Below, piece after piece: positions 44,975 to 56,764 of a DNA stretch of 64,000 nt. The notes below the pieces were generated by a model. That model ran no database searches. It was not told the DNA's origin and saw only the letters and a program-made list of their open reading frames with translations. A program made the position numbers and the translations under genes. Each line of letters begins with the position of its first letter. The stretch's first letter is position 1. Source of the DNA: Camarhynchus parvulus (Eukaryota; Chordata; Aves; Passeriformes; Thraupidae); NCBI RefSeq assembly GCF_901933205.1, contig NC_044591.1:1268501-1332500 (forward strand), given 5' to 3'.

Positions 44975-45880
44975 GGGCCACCTGCGGCCACCTGGGGCCA
45001 CCAACGGGGACTGAGACTGGAGAGCTGGACAGCAGGAACCTGGCTGGGGCCACCAACGGGGACTGAGACTGGAGAGCTGGACAGCAGGAACCTGGCTGGG
45101 GCCACCAACGGGGACCAAACCTGGAGAGCTGGACAGCAGGAACCTGGCTGGGGCCACCAACGGGGACTGAGACTGGAGAGATGGACAGCAGGAACCTGGC
45201 TGGGGCCACCAACGGGGACCAAACCTGGAGAGCTGGACAGCAGGAACCTGGCTGGGGCCACCAACGGGGACCAAACCTGGAGAGCTGGACAGCAGGAACC
45301 TGGCTGGGGCCACCAACGGGGACTGAGACTGGAGAGCTGGACAGCAGGAACTTGGCTGTGGCCACCTGCGGCCACCTGTGGCCACCAACAGGGACCAAAC
45401 CTGGAGAACTGGACAGAGGGAACCTGGCTGGGGCCACCTGCGGCCACCTGAGGCCACCAACAGACATTGAGACTGGAGAGCTGGACAGAGGGAACCTGAC
45501 TGTAGTTACCTGGGGCCACCAATAGGGACCAAACCTGGAGAGCTGGACAGAGATGGACAGCAGAAACCTGACTGCGGCCACCTGGGGCCACCAATGGGGA
45601 CCAAACCTGGAGAAGTGGGAAGCAGGAACCTGGCTGTGGCCACCTGCAGCCAACAGGGACCAAACCTGGAGAGCTGGACAGAGCTGGACAGCAGGAACCT
45701 GACTGGGGCCACCTGCAGCCACCTGCGGCCACCAACGGGGACCAAGCTCAGAGAGCTGGACAGCAAGAACCTGGCTGTGGCCACCTGCAATGACCTGGGG
45801 CCACCAATGGGGACCAAACCTGGAGAACTGGACAGCAGGAACCTGTGGCCACCTGGGGCCACCCAGCAGTGACCAAGCGG
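44975..45880. repeat. minisatellite, about 57-60 bp unit, 0.9 kb
   Basis: About sixteen copies of gagactggagagctggacag, caggaacctggctggggcca and ccaacgggga. A higher-order variant includes cacctgcggccacctg. Confidence 0.95.
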
Positions 45881-45954
45881 ATCCTCAGCTGCTGCTGACT
45901 CTGGGGGACCAAAAATCACCCAAGAACCAGAGCAACAGTGACCAAGGGACATGG

Positions 45955-46515
45955 CCAGAGATGGACACGTCAGAAATGGACATGGCCAGAGATTGACACA
46001 TTCCAGAGATGGACACAGCAGAGATGGACATGGCCAGAGATTGACAAACTCCAGAGATAGGCACACAGCAGAGATGGACACATTCCAGAGATGGACACAG
46101 CAGAGATGGACACAGCCAGAGATTGACACATTCCAGAGATGGACACAGCAGAGATGGACATGGCTAGAGATTGACACATTCCAGAGATGGACACAGCAGA
46201 GATGGACACAGCCAGAGTTGGACACATCAAGGATGGACACAGCTGAGATGGACATGTCAGAGATGGCTACAGCAGAGACGGACATACTCCAGAGATGGAC
46301 ACATCAGAGATGGACACATTGCAGAGATGGCCACAGCCAGAGCTGGACATATCAAGGATGGACACAGCAGAGATGGACATACTCCAGAGATGGACATATC
46401 AGAGATGGACATATCAGAGATGGACATACTCCAGAGATGGATATATCAGAGATGGACGTATCAGAGATGGACATACTCCGGAGATGGACGTATCAGAGAT
46501 GGACACAGCCAGACT
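45955..46515. repeat. minisatellite, about 15-18 bp unit (AGAGATGGACACA)
   Basis: About thirty-five copies of agagatggacacagc and agagatggacacattcc. Four units create the 8-mer ACATTCCA. Confidence 0.95.
45998..46183 (+). promoter_or_regulatory. PAX7: four repeat-borne miR-1/miR-206 8-mers
   Basis: ACATTCCA occurs at 45998-46005, 46080-46087, 46128-46135 and 46176-46183. All lie inside the 18-bp-type minisatellite, in the unit variant containing cacattccagag. They count as target sites only if the PAX7 3' UTR really extends this far. Confidence 0.4.
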
Positions 46516-46959
46516 TGGCCACACCCAGGATGCTCTCCCAGCTCCACCGCTCTCCCAGGCCTGCCAGTGACCCCTGCCCGCCCTGGGGCACAGCAGTGAC
46601 CCCGAGGGGCTCCTTTGGCCCCACCAGCCCCGTCCCACCCCAGCACGGCCGGACTGGGCCCGGCCAGCGCAGCAGATCGGCTCCTTTGGCTCCTTTGTGT
46701 ATCTAACGCTACTAACCCACCCTCGCCAGTGCCCGCGGGTCCCCCCAGGCTGCGGGGTGTCCCCTGTCCCCATCCCTGCGGGATCCTCGCTTCTGTGTTC
46801 GCCTCATCCCACCCGCTCCGGGCCGAATGTGTAAATACGGAACCGCACCATAATTTATTCAGCTATATGGAGTAGATTTAGTAGGAAGAGAAACTGGTTT
46901 TGCTTTAACTACCTGCTGCCTGTAGGTGTCTTTCTGTAACTCAGGCATAACTGTTATAC

Positions 46960-46965
46960 ATTAAA
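46960..46965 (+). terminator. PAX7: candidate PAX7 poly(A) signal (ATTAAA)
   Basis: ATTAAA lies in the sequence gttatacattaaaa, at the end of an AT-rich single-copy block, and is followed at once by an A-rich tract (A-runs broken by G). A second candidate, overlapping AATAAA at 47149-47158, lies about 190 bp further on. Confidence 0.5.
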
Positions 46966-47554
46966 AAAAAGAAAAAAAAAGAAAAAAAAAATATTGAGTC
47001 CAAGTGCCTTTGGGTTGTTTGCATAGCAGAGAGAGGGGGGAGAGCCTCGGGGGTATCCAACACACAAAGCAGAAAAATTCCAGCTGTTTTGCCTCAAAAA
47101 CCAGGCAGAACCCGGCTCTGGCTTGTGGCGAGGTGGAGAAGCTGGGAAAATAAATAAAACTTTGAATTTCAGCGCGGCTCCACACGGGGTGGGGACGATT
47201 CCCCGGCCTGTCTGCAGCACAGCCGAGCCTTTCTCCATGGATTCTGAGCAGCCCTGGGCCAGGCCGGGCTGGGCAGGGCTGGGCAGGGCCGGGCAGGGCC
47301 AGGCGTTCCCTGCTCCGTGGGCACGCAGGTTGTGTTAAACACCAGAGCTAACAAGCAGAAAAATATTCCCAAAGTGCAGAGGGGGTGCAGGGCTGGGAAC
47401 AGACCTTGGGAACAAAGCCCTGGGGTCAGGAGCCAGCCCGGAGAGGTTCTGGATCCCGGGAACGGGAGCTGATCTCCAGCCGGGCCCCGCGGGTGGAGTG
47501 GCCACGAGCGGCCCTGGGGGCGTTTGGGGCTCACCCACCTCAGAGGGGCCACCC

Positions 47555-48715
47555 CGGGATGGGAAACACCAGGTGTGGGGTGGGAAACACCAGGTGTGTG
47601 GTGGGAAGCATCAAATGTGGGGTGGGAAACAGCAAATTGGGATTGGAAACACCAAATGTGGGGTGGGAAACACGAAGTGTGGGATTGGAAACATCAAATG
47701 TGGGATTAGAAACATCAACTGTGGGATGGGAAGCATCAACTGTGGGATGGGAAGCACCAACTGTGGGATTGGTAACACCAAATGTGGGACGGGAAACATC
47801 AAATGTGGGATGGGAAACACCAGCTGTGCGGTGGGAAATAACAGATGTGGGCTTGGAAACACCATTTGTAGGGTGGGAAACGTCAACTGTGGGGTGGGAA
47901 ACACCAATTGTAGGGTGGGAAACATCAACTGTGGGATGGGAAATACCAAGTGTGGGGTGGAAACACCAAATATGGGATGGGAAACACCAAATGTGGAGTG
48001 GGAAATAACACATGTGGGATTGGAAACACCAAGTGCAGGGTCTGAAACACCAAATGTGGGATAGGAAACATCAAATGTGGGGTGGGGAACACGAAGTGTG
48101 GTGTGGGAAACATCAACTGTGGGATGGGAAACACTAAGTGTGGGATTGGAAACACCAACTGTGGAATTGGAAAAGCCAGATGTGGGATGGGAAACGCCAG
48201 ATGTGGTATGGGAAACATCAAATGTGGGGTGGGAAACATCAAATGTGGAGTGGGAAACACCAGATGTGGGACGAGAGATGCCAGCTGTGGGGTGGGAAAT
48301 AGCAGATGTGGGCTTGGAAACACCATTTGTGGGGTGGGAAACATCAAATGTGGGATTGGAAACACCAAATGTGGGATTGGAAACACCAGATAGGGGATGG
48401 GAAACACCAAATGTGGGAAAGGAAACGTCAAACGTGGGGTGAGGAACACCAAGTGTGGTGTGGGAAACATCAACTGTGGGAGGGGAAACACTAAGTGTGG
48501 GATTGGAAGCACCAACTGTGGAATTGGAAAAGCCAGATGTGGGATGGGAAACACCAAATGTGGTATGGGAAACATCAAATGTGGGGTGGGAAACATCAAA
48601 TGTGGAGTGGGAAACACGAAATGTGGGATTAGAAACATCAAATACGGGATGGGAAACATCAAATGTGGGGTGGGAAACACCAAGTGTGGCATGGGAAACA
48701 CCAGCAGCGGGATGG
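47555..48715. repeat. minisatellite, 18-19 bp unit, 1.16 kb
   Basis: About sixty copies of gggtgggaaacaccaaatgt. Unit length keeps frames open on both strands and no family match is seen. Confidence 0.96.
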
Positions 48716-49214
48716 ACACTGCCTGGGTTTGAGTTTGGGGGCAGGAAGGGCCAGAATTGCCAGTCTGGGGTCTGCCCCCAGCTTAGGGGAGGCCTGAGGG
48801 CTTTGGGATTGCGGCCTCCACCCTCACCCCGTTATGCAGCCCCTCCCTCAGAGCCCCGCACCCCCAGCTGCTCCCAGGGCTGGGATAAGCCACAGTTCTG
48901 AGGAAAATGGGAAACTGGGGAGCCCCTGAGCCAAGGGCTGCCCACCCTGGGGGGAGCCTGGCAGGGCTGGGGAACCTCTGCGCTGGAGGTCTGGGGGTGC
49001 TCGATGGGGATCCCTGGAAAACCTGTCAGGAATGAGCTGGAATTCTGGCACCAAGGGCACTGCACTGCTCCAGACTCTGAAATTGCAGAAATCATGGCCA
49101 GAGAGGCCCAGCCCTGCGTGGGAACCATCACCAGCCTCAGCCCAGATACCTCCCCGTGCCCTGTGGGAACGGCGTGTGGGATCTGCCAGGAGCCCCTTCC
49201 CACCCCAGACACAG

Positions 49215-49503
49215 AATTCACAGAATTCACAGAATCACACAGAATAACACAGAATTCTCAGAATTCCCAGAATCACGGAATCCGTGGAATTCACAGAATT
49301 AATGGAATTCACAGAATCACACCATCACAGAATCACGGGATTCACAGAATCACAGGGTTACACAGGATTCACAGAATCACAGAAATCACAGAATTCACAG
49401 ACTCATAGAATCACACAGAATTCACAGAATGACAGAATTCACGGAATCACAGAATTCACAGAATACACAGAATTCCCAGTTTCGCAGAATCACACAGAAT
49501 TCA
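49215..49503. repeat. expanded CR1 tail array (ACAGAATTC / ACAGAATCA)
   Basis: About thirty copies of 8-9 bp units such as acagaattcacagaatca lie exactly where the 3' tail of the adjoining minus-strand CR1 would be. The array reads as the reverse complement of the (ATTCTGTG)n tail. Confidence 0.93.
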
Positions 49504-49845
49504 CAGAATGACCAGGTTGGAAGAGACCTCCAAGATCATGGAGTCCAACCCAGCCCCAACACCTCAACTCAACCCTGGCACCCAGTGCCACATCCAGGCT
49601 TTGTTAAACACACCCGAGGGATGGTGACTCCACCACCTCCCTGGGCAGAACATTCCAGAACGTTATCATCCTTTCCATAAAAACTTTTTCCTGCTATCCA
49701 GCCTGTATTTCCCTTGGTGCAGCTTGAGGCTGTGCGCTCTGGTTCTGTCAGCGCTGCCTGGAGAAAGAGACCAACCACACCTGAGCACAGGAACCTTTCA
49801 GGAGCTGTATCCCACCGGGACCTGCTGGATTTTTCCAGGTGGGAA
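49495..49845 (-). mobile_element. CR1 LINE 3' portion, minus orientation
   Basis: aatgaccaggttggaagaga, cctccaagatcatggagtcc, ccctgggcagaacattccag and ctgtatttcccttggtgcag follow the reverse complement of CR1's last 300-350 bp in order. It is 5'-truncated, as is typical. Confidence 0.92.
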
Positions 49846-49942
49846 AACCAGGAGCTGCTGCTGAGGGCAGCCCCGAGCCCTCCACACCACGGGGTCACAC
49901 CTGGGGTGTCAGGGAGGGGACCCCGTTTGTCCAGGAACCCCA

Positions 49943-51480
49943 AACATGGTGAGACTAAAATGGGGTGACATTAAAAACATGGTGATGCTATAAACACATT
50001 GACCCTATAAACATGGTGACACCAAAACAGGGTGAGACTAAAATGGGGTGACATTAAAAACATGGTGACATTGACCCTATAAACACGGTGACACTAAAAA
50101 GGGTGACACCAAAACAGGGTGACATCAAAATCATGGTGACACTATAAGCATGGTGAGACTAAAATGGGGTGACATTAAAAACATGGTGACACTATAGAAC
50201 GGTGACACTAAAAAGGGTGACACCAAAACAGGGTGACGTCAAAATCATGGTGACACTATAAACACGGTGACACAAAAACAGGGTGACATTAAAATCATGG
50301 CGGCATCATAACCACAGTGACAACCAAACAGGGTGACCCTATAAACACGGTGACACTAAAGCAGGGTGACATTAAAAGCACGGTGACACTATAAACACGG
50401 TGACCCTATAAACACGGTGACACACTAAAATGAGGTGACACTAAAACAGGGTGACATCAAAATCAGGGTGGCACTATAACCACGGTGACACCAAAACATG
50501 GTGACATCAAAATCATGGTGACACCATAACCATGGTGGCACCAAAACAGGGTGACATTAAAATCACAGTGGCACTATAAACATGATGACACCAAAACAGG
50601 GTGACCCTGAAATGGGGTGACACTATAAACATGTGACACTATAAACATATTATGACACTATAAACATGGTTATGTAAAACACGGTGACACCAAAACACGG
50701 TGACATTAAAATCATGGTGGCACTATAAACATGATGACACCAAAACCACAGTGACACCAAAACAGGGTGACGCCAAAATCACGGTGACACTATAAACACA
50801 GTGACATTATAAACACGGTGACACTAAAACGGGGTGACATTAAAATCACAGTGGCACTGTAAACCTGGTGACAGTAAAATGGGGTGACATTAAGAACACG
50901 GTGACACTATAAACGCGGTGACACCAAAACAGGGTGACATTAAAAACATGGTGGCATTACAAACACGGTGACATTACAAACACGATGACACTATAACCAC
51001 GATGACACCATAACCACAATGACACCAAAACACGTTAACACTATGAACATGGTGACACCAAAACTGGATGACATTAAAATCATGGTGATACTATAAACAC
51101 AGTGACATCAAAAACATGGTGACAGTAAAACAGGGTGACATTAAAATCATGGTGGCACTGTACACCTAGTGACATTAAAATGGGGTGACATTAAGATCAC
51201 GGTGACACTGTAAACACGGTGACACTGTAACCACGGTGACACCGAAACAGGGTGACATTAAGAACACGGTGACACTGTAACCACGGTGACACTGGAATGG
51301 GGTGACATTACACGGTGACACCTAAAAGGGGTGACATTAAGAACACGGTGGCACTGTAACCACGGTGACACTGAAACGGGGTGACATTAAGAACACGGTG
51401 ACACTGTAACCACGGTGACACCGAAACGGGGTGACATTACGAACACGGTGACACTGTAACCACGGTGCCATTACAAACAC
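49943..51480. repeat. minisatellite, 18-19 bp unit, 1.5 kb
   Basis: About eighty copies of ggtgacactataaacacggt, ggtgacaccaaaacaggg and ggtgacattaaaatcatgg. Confidence 0.96.
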
Positions 51481-51726
51481 GGCGCCGTTATTCCCGGCCC
51501 CATCCCTGATTTCAGACCCTCTCCACTGCCCGGTCCCGGCTCCCAGCCCCGTCCCGGCCCCTCCCGGAGCTTTCGCTCCAGCCCCGCGTTCCCGGCGCTC
51601 CGTGCCCGCCCCGGGCACCCCCGGCCGTGCCAGGGCGGCTCCGGTGCCCCCTGAGGCCACCGGGGCAGGGGGAGCTCCGGGGGAGCCGAGCGGCTCCGGC
51701 TCGGGGCTGTCAGAGGCGTTAATCCG

Positions 51727-51767
51727 CTGATAAGGAGCTGATAAGGTGCTGATAAGTGGCTGATAAG
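51727..51767 (+). promoter_or_regulatory. four GATA motifs at exact 11-bp spacing
   Basis: CTGATAAG occurs at 51727, 51738, 51749 and 51760. All are on the same strand with identical 11-bp period, in single-copy sequence about 4.8 kb beyond the putative PAX7 end. Confidence 0.6.
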
Positions 51768-51909
51768 GCGCCTCTAAATCAGTTCCCAGCCCGGGGGACA
51801 GCTCTGCTGGCTCTGGCACTGGCCGTGTTTACAGCCCGGCTCCTGAGAGGCACCCGACGCCAAGGCAGGGGCTGTCCCTGTGTCCTGGGGGGACAAAATC
51901 TGCTCCTTT

Positions 51910-52205
51910 CCTGCCTTTTTTTTTGTATTATTATTTTTAAATTTTTTATTTATTATTTTTATTTATTCCTTTATTATTTTTATTTATTCCTTTATTATTT
52001 TTATTTATTCCTTTATAATTTATTATTTATTCCTTTATTATTTTTGTTTTTCTCTATTATTTTTATTTCTTATTTTCATTTATTATATTTCTTTACTGTT
52101 TATATTTTTCACGTTTCACTGTTTCATATTTTTGTTTATGTTTTTATAATTTTTGTTTGTTTTTTTTATATTTTTGGTTTGCTATTTATTCGTTTGTTCA
52201 CTTGT
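51910..52205. repeat. T-rich simple repeat (TTATTTTTATTTATTCC)
   Basis: About 300 bp of T/A-rich sequence with attatttttatttattcctt repeated about five times. It degenerates downstream. Confidence 0.94.
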
Positions 52206-52492
52206 TTTTATTATCTAGGATTCACAGCTCTTCCCTCTGGCCCCCAGGACCTCTGACCCCCCCCAGTGGATGTTCCCCTGGAATTCTGATATTCTCCTGG
52301 AATCCCATTATTTGCTGCCCAGGCCAGAGGGATTCCAAGCACAGGAAAATCCCCAAATACCAATAATTAATTCCTGGCTCTGTGGTTCTGTAGGGCAGAA
52401 ACCCCCAGAGGAGCAGCTCACGCTTCCGTTTTCAACTTCACGACCAAAAAGAGTTGAATATTCCCATTATTTTCCTGGATATTCTCACAGTT

Positions 52493-52545
52493 ACTCTTGG
52501 ACTCGATGATCCTGATGGATCCCTTCCAGCCCCACATATTCCATG
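52493..52545 (+). mobile_element. CR1 LINE 3' end, plus orientation
   Basis: ttggactcgatgatcctgat, ggatcccttccagccccaca and tattccatgattcc match the CR1 terminus and the start of its tail. The tail array starts at once. Confidence 0.85.
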
Positions 52546-54915
52546 ATTCCAAGATTTATAATCCTACAATTCCATTATTTATAATCTTACAATTCCATGA
52601 TTCTATGATTTACAATCCTACAATTCCATTATTCCATAACCCTGCAATTCCACAATTCCATAATCCTACAACCCCATGATTCTGTAATCCATTAGTTCTA
52701 TGATTCTATAAACCCACAATTCCATGATTCTATAATCCTATATTTCTGTGCTTCCCTAAACCTACAAATCCATTATTCCATGATTCTGTGATTTTATAAT
52801 CATGCAAATCCTCAGTTCTCTGATTTTACACTTCCGTGATCCTATAACCCAACAATTCCATTATTTCATGATTCTGTGGTTCTATAATCCGACAATTCCA
52901 TGATTCTCTGACCCTACAATTGTATAATCCTATAACTCTGTTACTCTTTAATCCTGCACTTGCATGATTCCATCATCCTACAATTACATGATTCTATAAT
53001 CCAATAATTAGATGATTCCATAATCCTACAATTCTGTGACTCTAAAATCCTGCAGTTCCATGATTCTGTGAATTTATAATCCTGCAAATCCACGGTTCTC
53101 TGATCCTCCATTTCCGTGATTCTAGAATCCTACAATTCCATGGTTCTGTAATCCTACAGTCCCATGATTGTCCGATCCTGCAATTCCATCATTCTGTAAT
53201 CCTATAACTCTGATTCTATCATCTTGCAATTCCCCGATTCTCTGATCCTACACTTCCATGATTCCATGGTTGTATAATCCTGCAATTCCATTATTCTATA
53301 ATTTTACACTTCCATGATTCCACAATCCTACAGTTGCATGGTTCCATAACCCTACAGTTCCATAGTTCCACGATTCTATAATCCTGCAATTCCAGAAATC
53401 TATAATCCTGCAGTTCCATGATTCTGTGATTTTATAATCCCACAATTCCATTATTTAATGATTCTGCGATTCTGTAATCCGACAACTCCATGATTGTCTG
53501 ATATACAATTGTATAATCCTATAATCCTATAACTCTTGTTACTTTTTAATCCTGCACTTGCATGATTCCATCATCGTACAATTACATGAGTCCCTGATTC
53601 TATAATCCTATAATTAGATGATTCCATAATCCTACAATTCTGTGTCTCTACAATCCTGCAATTCCATGACTCTGGGATTTTATAATCCTGCAAATCCACG
53701 GTTCTCTGAGTCTACATTTCCATGATTCCATTATTCTAGAATCCTACAATTCCATGGTTCTGCAATCCTACAGTCTCATGATTCTATAATCTTGCAATTC
53801 CCTGATTCTCTGATCCTACAGTTCCATGATTCCATGATTGTGTAATCCTGCAATTCCCTGATTCTCTAATCATACAATTCCATGATTCCACAATCCTACA
53901 GTTCCATGGTTACATAACCCTACAGTTCCATGGTTCCACTATTGCATAATCCTACAATCCCACAAATCTATAATCCTGCAATTCCACGATTCTGTGATGT
54001 TATAATCCCACAATTCCATGGCTCTCTGATCCTTCAAATCCATGATTCCATGATTGTATAATCCTGCAATTCCACAATTCTCTAATCCTGCAATTCCATT
54101 ATTCCATGATTCCATAATCCCACAATTCCACTATTCCGTGATTCCATAGTCCTGCAATTCCATGATTCCATAATCCTTCAATTCCATAATCCTACAATTC
54201 CATAGTCCTGCAATTCCACAATTCTGTGATGTTATAATCCCACCATTCCACGGCTCTCTGACCCTTCAATTCCATGATTCTATGATTCCATAATCCTTCA
54301 ATTCCATGATTCCATGATTCCATAATCCTACAATTCCATAGTCCTACAATTCCACAATTTCCGTGATTTTATAATCCCAGAGTTCCACAGCTCTCTGATC
54401 CTGCAATTCCATTATTCCATGATTCCATAATCCTACAATTCCACAATTCTGTGATTCTACAATCCCACCATTCCACGACTTTCTGATCCTTCAATTCCAT
54501 GATTCTATGATTCCATAATCCTTCAATTCCATGATCCTACAATTCCATAGCCCTGCAATTCCATAGTCCTGCAATTCCATAATTCTGCAATTTTATAATC
54601 CCAGATGTTCCACGCCCATCTCTCCATGATTCCCTGAAGTAACTCCTGCAATTCCTCTGTGATTTTATAATCCCACAATTCCATGGCTCTCTGATCCCTC
54701 AAATCCATGATTCCCTGAATGTATAATCCTGCAATTCCACAATTCTGGGATTTTATAAACCCACAATTCCAAGGTTCTCTGATCTTTCAATTCCACGATT
54801 CTGTGATTCCATAATCCAATTCCACGATTCTGTGATTTCATAATCCCAGAGTTCCATGGCTCTCTGATCCTGCAATTCCATGATTCTGTAATTTAATCCT
54901 GCAATCCCACAATTC
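52545..54915. repeat. 2.4-kb expanded CR1-tail array (ATTCCATGATTCTATAATCCTACA)
   Basis: About one hundred or more degenerate units of attccatgattctataatcc with tacaattcc/tgcaattcc. It directly continues the tail of the CR1 at 52493. Longer periods (about 90-130 bp) are visible. Confidence 0.94.
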
Positions 54916-55374
54916 CGCTCTCAGAGGGAATTTGAGGAACAGACAAATCCCATTTCCATGCCGAGGCTCTTCCCACCTCATTCCTTTCCCAAGGAACGGG
55001 AAGAACAACCCAGAAGGGAAACAAAACATTTTTGCCTTTCCCAGCTGAGATTCAGAACATTCTTTGAAGCTCAAACTAAAGAAAATTAATTCTTTCCTCC
55101 CTTTTTATTCAAAACTCTGCAATTAAACCTTTTTTGGAAAGGTTCTTGTTGTACAAATGAAATGTTTTAGGGGAAGGGGCTTGAACCGATTTCCACCTCT
55201 CCCTTTTTTCCATCACCTTTTCCAGCATGGGGGGTTCCCGAGGGAGATTTGCTGGAATTTTGTGTTGCTTTAAGGGTCTGAACCTCACCCATGTCCCCAA
55301 ATCCTGACCAATTCCCAAATCCCAAAGATTTGGGGGAAAGGGGGGCAGCAAACCCTGGCCCGGATGGCTGCGGG

Positions 55375-55815
55375 TGCTCCGGGAAGGTTTTGGGGCAGGT
55401 CTGGGGATCTGGGAAGGTTTTGGGGTGGGTTTGGAAATCGGGGAAGGTTTTGGGGTGGGCTTGGGAATCCGGGAACATTTTGGGGCAGGTTTGGGAATCT
55501 GGGAACGTTTGGGGCAGGTTTGGGAATCTGGGAAGGTTTTGGGGCAGGTTTGGAAATCCGGGAACATTTGGGGCAGGTTTGGGAATCTGGGAAGGTTTTG
55601 GGGCAGGTTTGGGGAATCTGGGAAGGTTTTGGGGTAGGTTTGGGAATCTGGGAAGGTTTTGGGGCAGGTTTGGGAATCCGGGAACGTTTTGGGGCAGGTT
55701 TCGGAAGCCGGGAAGGTTTTGGGGAAGGTTTTGGGGCAGGTTTGGGAATCTGGGAAGGTTTTGGGGCAGGTTTGGAAATCCGGGAAGGTTTTGGGGCAGG
55801 TTTGGGATCCTGATT
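55375..55815. repeat. minisatellite, about 30 bp unit
   Basis: About fifteen copies of gggaaggttttggggcaggt + ttgggaatct. Confidence 0.96.
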
Positions 55816-56036
55816 TTTATGGGTGCAGAAAATCCATCCCAAAGGGTGATCCGGGCCCCTGGAAGTAGAATTCCTAGGAATTTCTGTGGGAAGATGGGCC
55901 CAGCACTGCCTCCCCCCCATCCTCAGCTCCTGCTCCCCAAAATTTGAGAAGCAGATCCAGAATTCCCACTTGGCATCGGCGTCTGGGTTTTTTGGGAAGC
56001 ACAGGTGCCCATCCTGAGGAGGGATTCCTGTTCCTT

Positions 56037-56635
56037 TAATTGTGGGATTTTGGAATCATGGAATTGTGGGTTTATAGGATCACAGAACTATGGGATTATG
56101 GAATCACGGAATTGTAGGATCAGGGAATCATGGAATTGTAGGATTAGGGAATCACAGAACTATAGGATTATGGAATTGTGCAATTGTAGGATTATGGAAT
56201 CATGGCATTGCAGGGCTATAGAATTACAGAAATATAGGATTATGGAATCATGGAATTGGTTTATGGAATCATAGAACTATAGGATTACAGAAACATAGGA
56301 TTGTAGGATCAGGGAATCATGGAATTGTGGGTTTATAGAATCACAGAACTATAGGATTATAGGGAGTTGTAGGATTATGGAATCATGGAATTGCAGGACT
56401 GTAGAATCATGGAACCGTAGGATTATGGAATAATGGAATTATAGGATTATAAACCACAGAATCATGGAATTGTAGGGTCATGGAATCATGGATTTTCAGG
56501 TTTATAGAATCACAGAAATATAAGATTATGGAATAATGAAATTGTGGGTTTATAGGATCACAGAAACAGAGGATTATAGGGGATTGTAGGATTATGGAAT
56601 CATGGAATTGTAGGATTATGGAATAATGGAATTCC
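56037..56635. repeat. inverse-orientation CR1-tail-like array, 0.6 kb
   Basis: Copies of ggaatcatggaattgtagga + ttat are the reverse complement of the unit at 52545-54915. No CR1 body was seen next to it on the far side (56640-56760). Confidence 0.93.
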
Positions 56636-56764
56636 AGCAAATCCCACTGGCAATGTGCCCAGCCTGGGCCAGATCCCATTGCCAATCCCTGATCCTGGGG
56701 ATGTTTATGGCAGCCCAGGGCCATTCCCAGCTCCTGCTCCATGTCCCACTCCCTGTTCCTGATC

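Larger units (their letters stand above)
39976..46980 (+). other. PAX7: putative PAX7 3' UTR
   Basis: After the TGA stop there are single-copy blocks with typical 3' UTR texture (AT-rich, U-runs, AAAC runs) at about 39976-41125, 44390-44880 and 46790-46980. They are interrupted by tandem repeats at 41127, 41735, 43245, 44975 and 45955. The last block ends with ATTAAA at 46960-46965, running straight into an A-rich tract. Mammalian PAX7 also has a multi-kilobase 3' UTR. That one transcript spans all blocks is inference; shorter polyadenylated forms could end earlier. The 42335-43245 stretch is ordinary unclassified DNA. Confidence 0.6.

Noticed and set aside
47149..47158. Overlapping AATAAA considered as the main PAX7 poly(A) signal
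   Set aside because: The ATTAAA at 46960, followed by an A-rich tract after a 3' UTR-like block, fits better; the later motif is kept only as an alternative.
47555..48715. Regular 18-19 bp repeats considered as a CRISPR-like array
   Set aside because: There are no unique spacers, no cas genes and the context is vertebrate; it is an ordinary minisatellite.
49943..51480. Tandem GGTGACA units considered as nuclear-receptor response elements
   Set aside because: GGTGACA is not a consensus half-site and the spacing varies; there is no support beyond loose resemblance.
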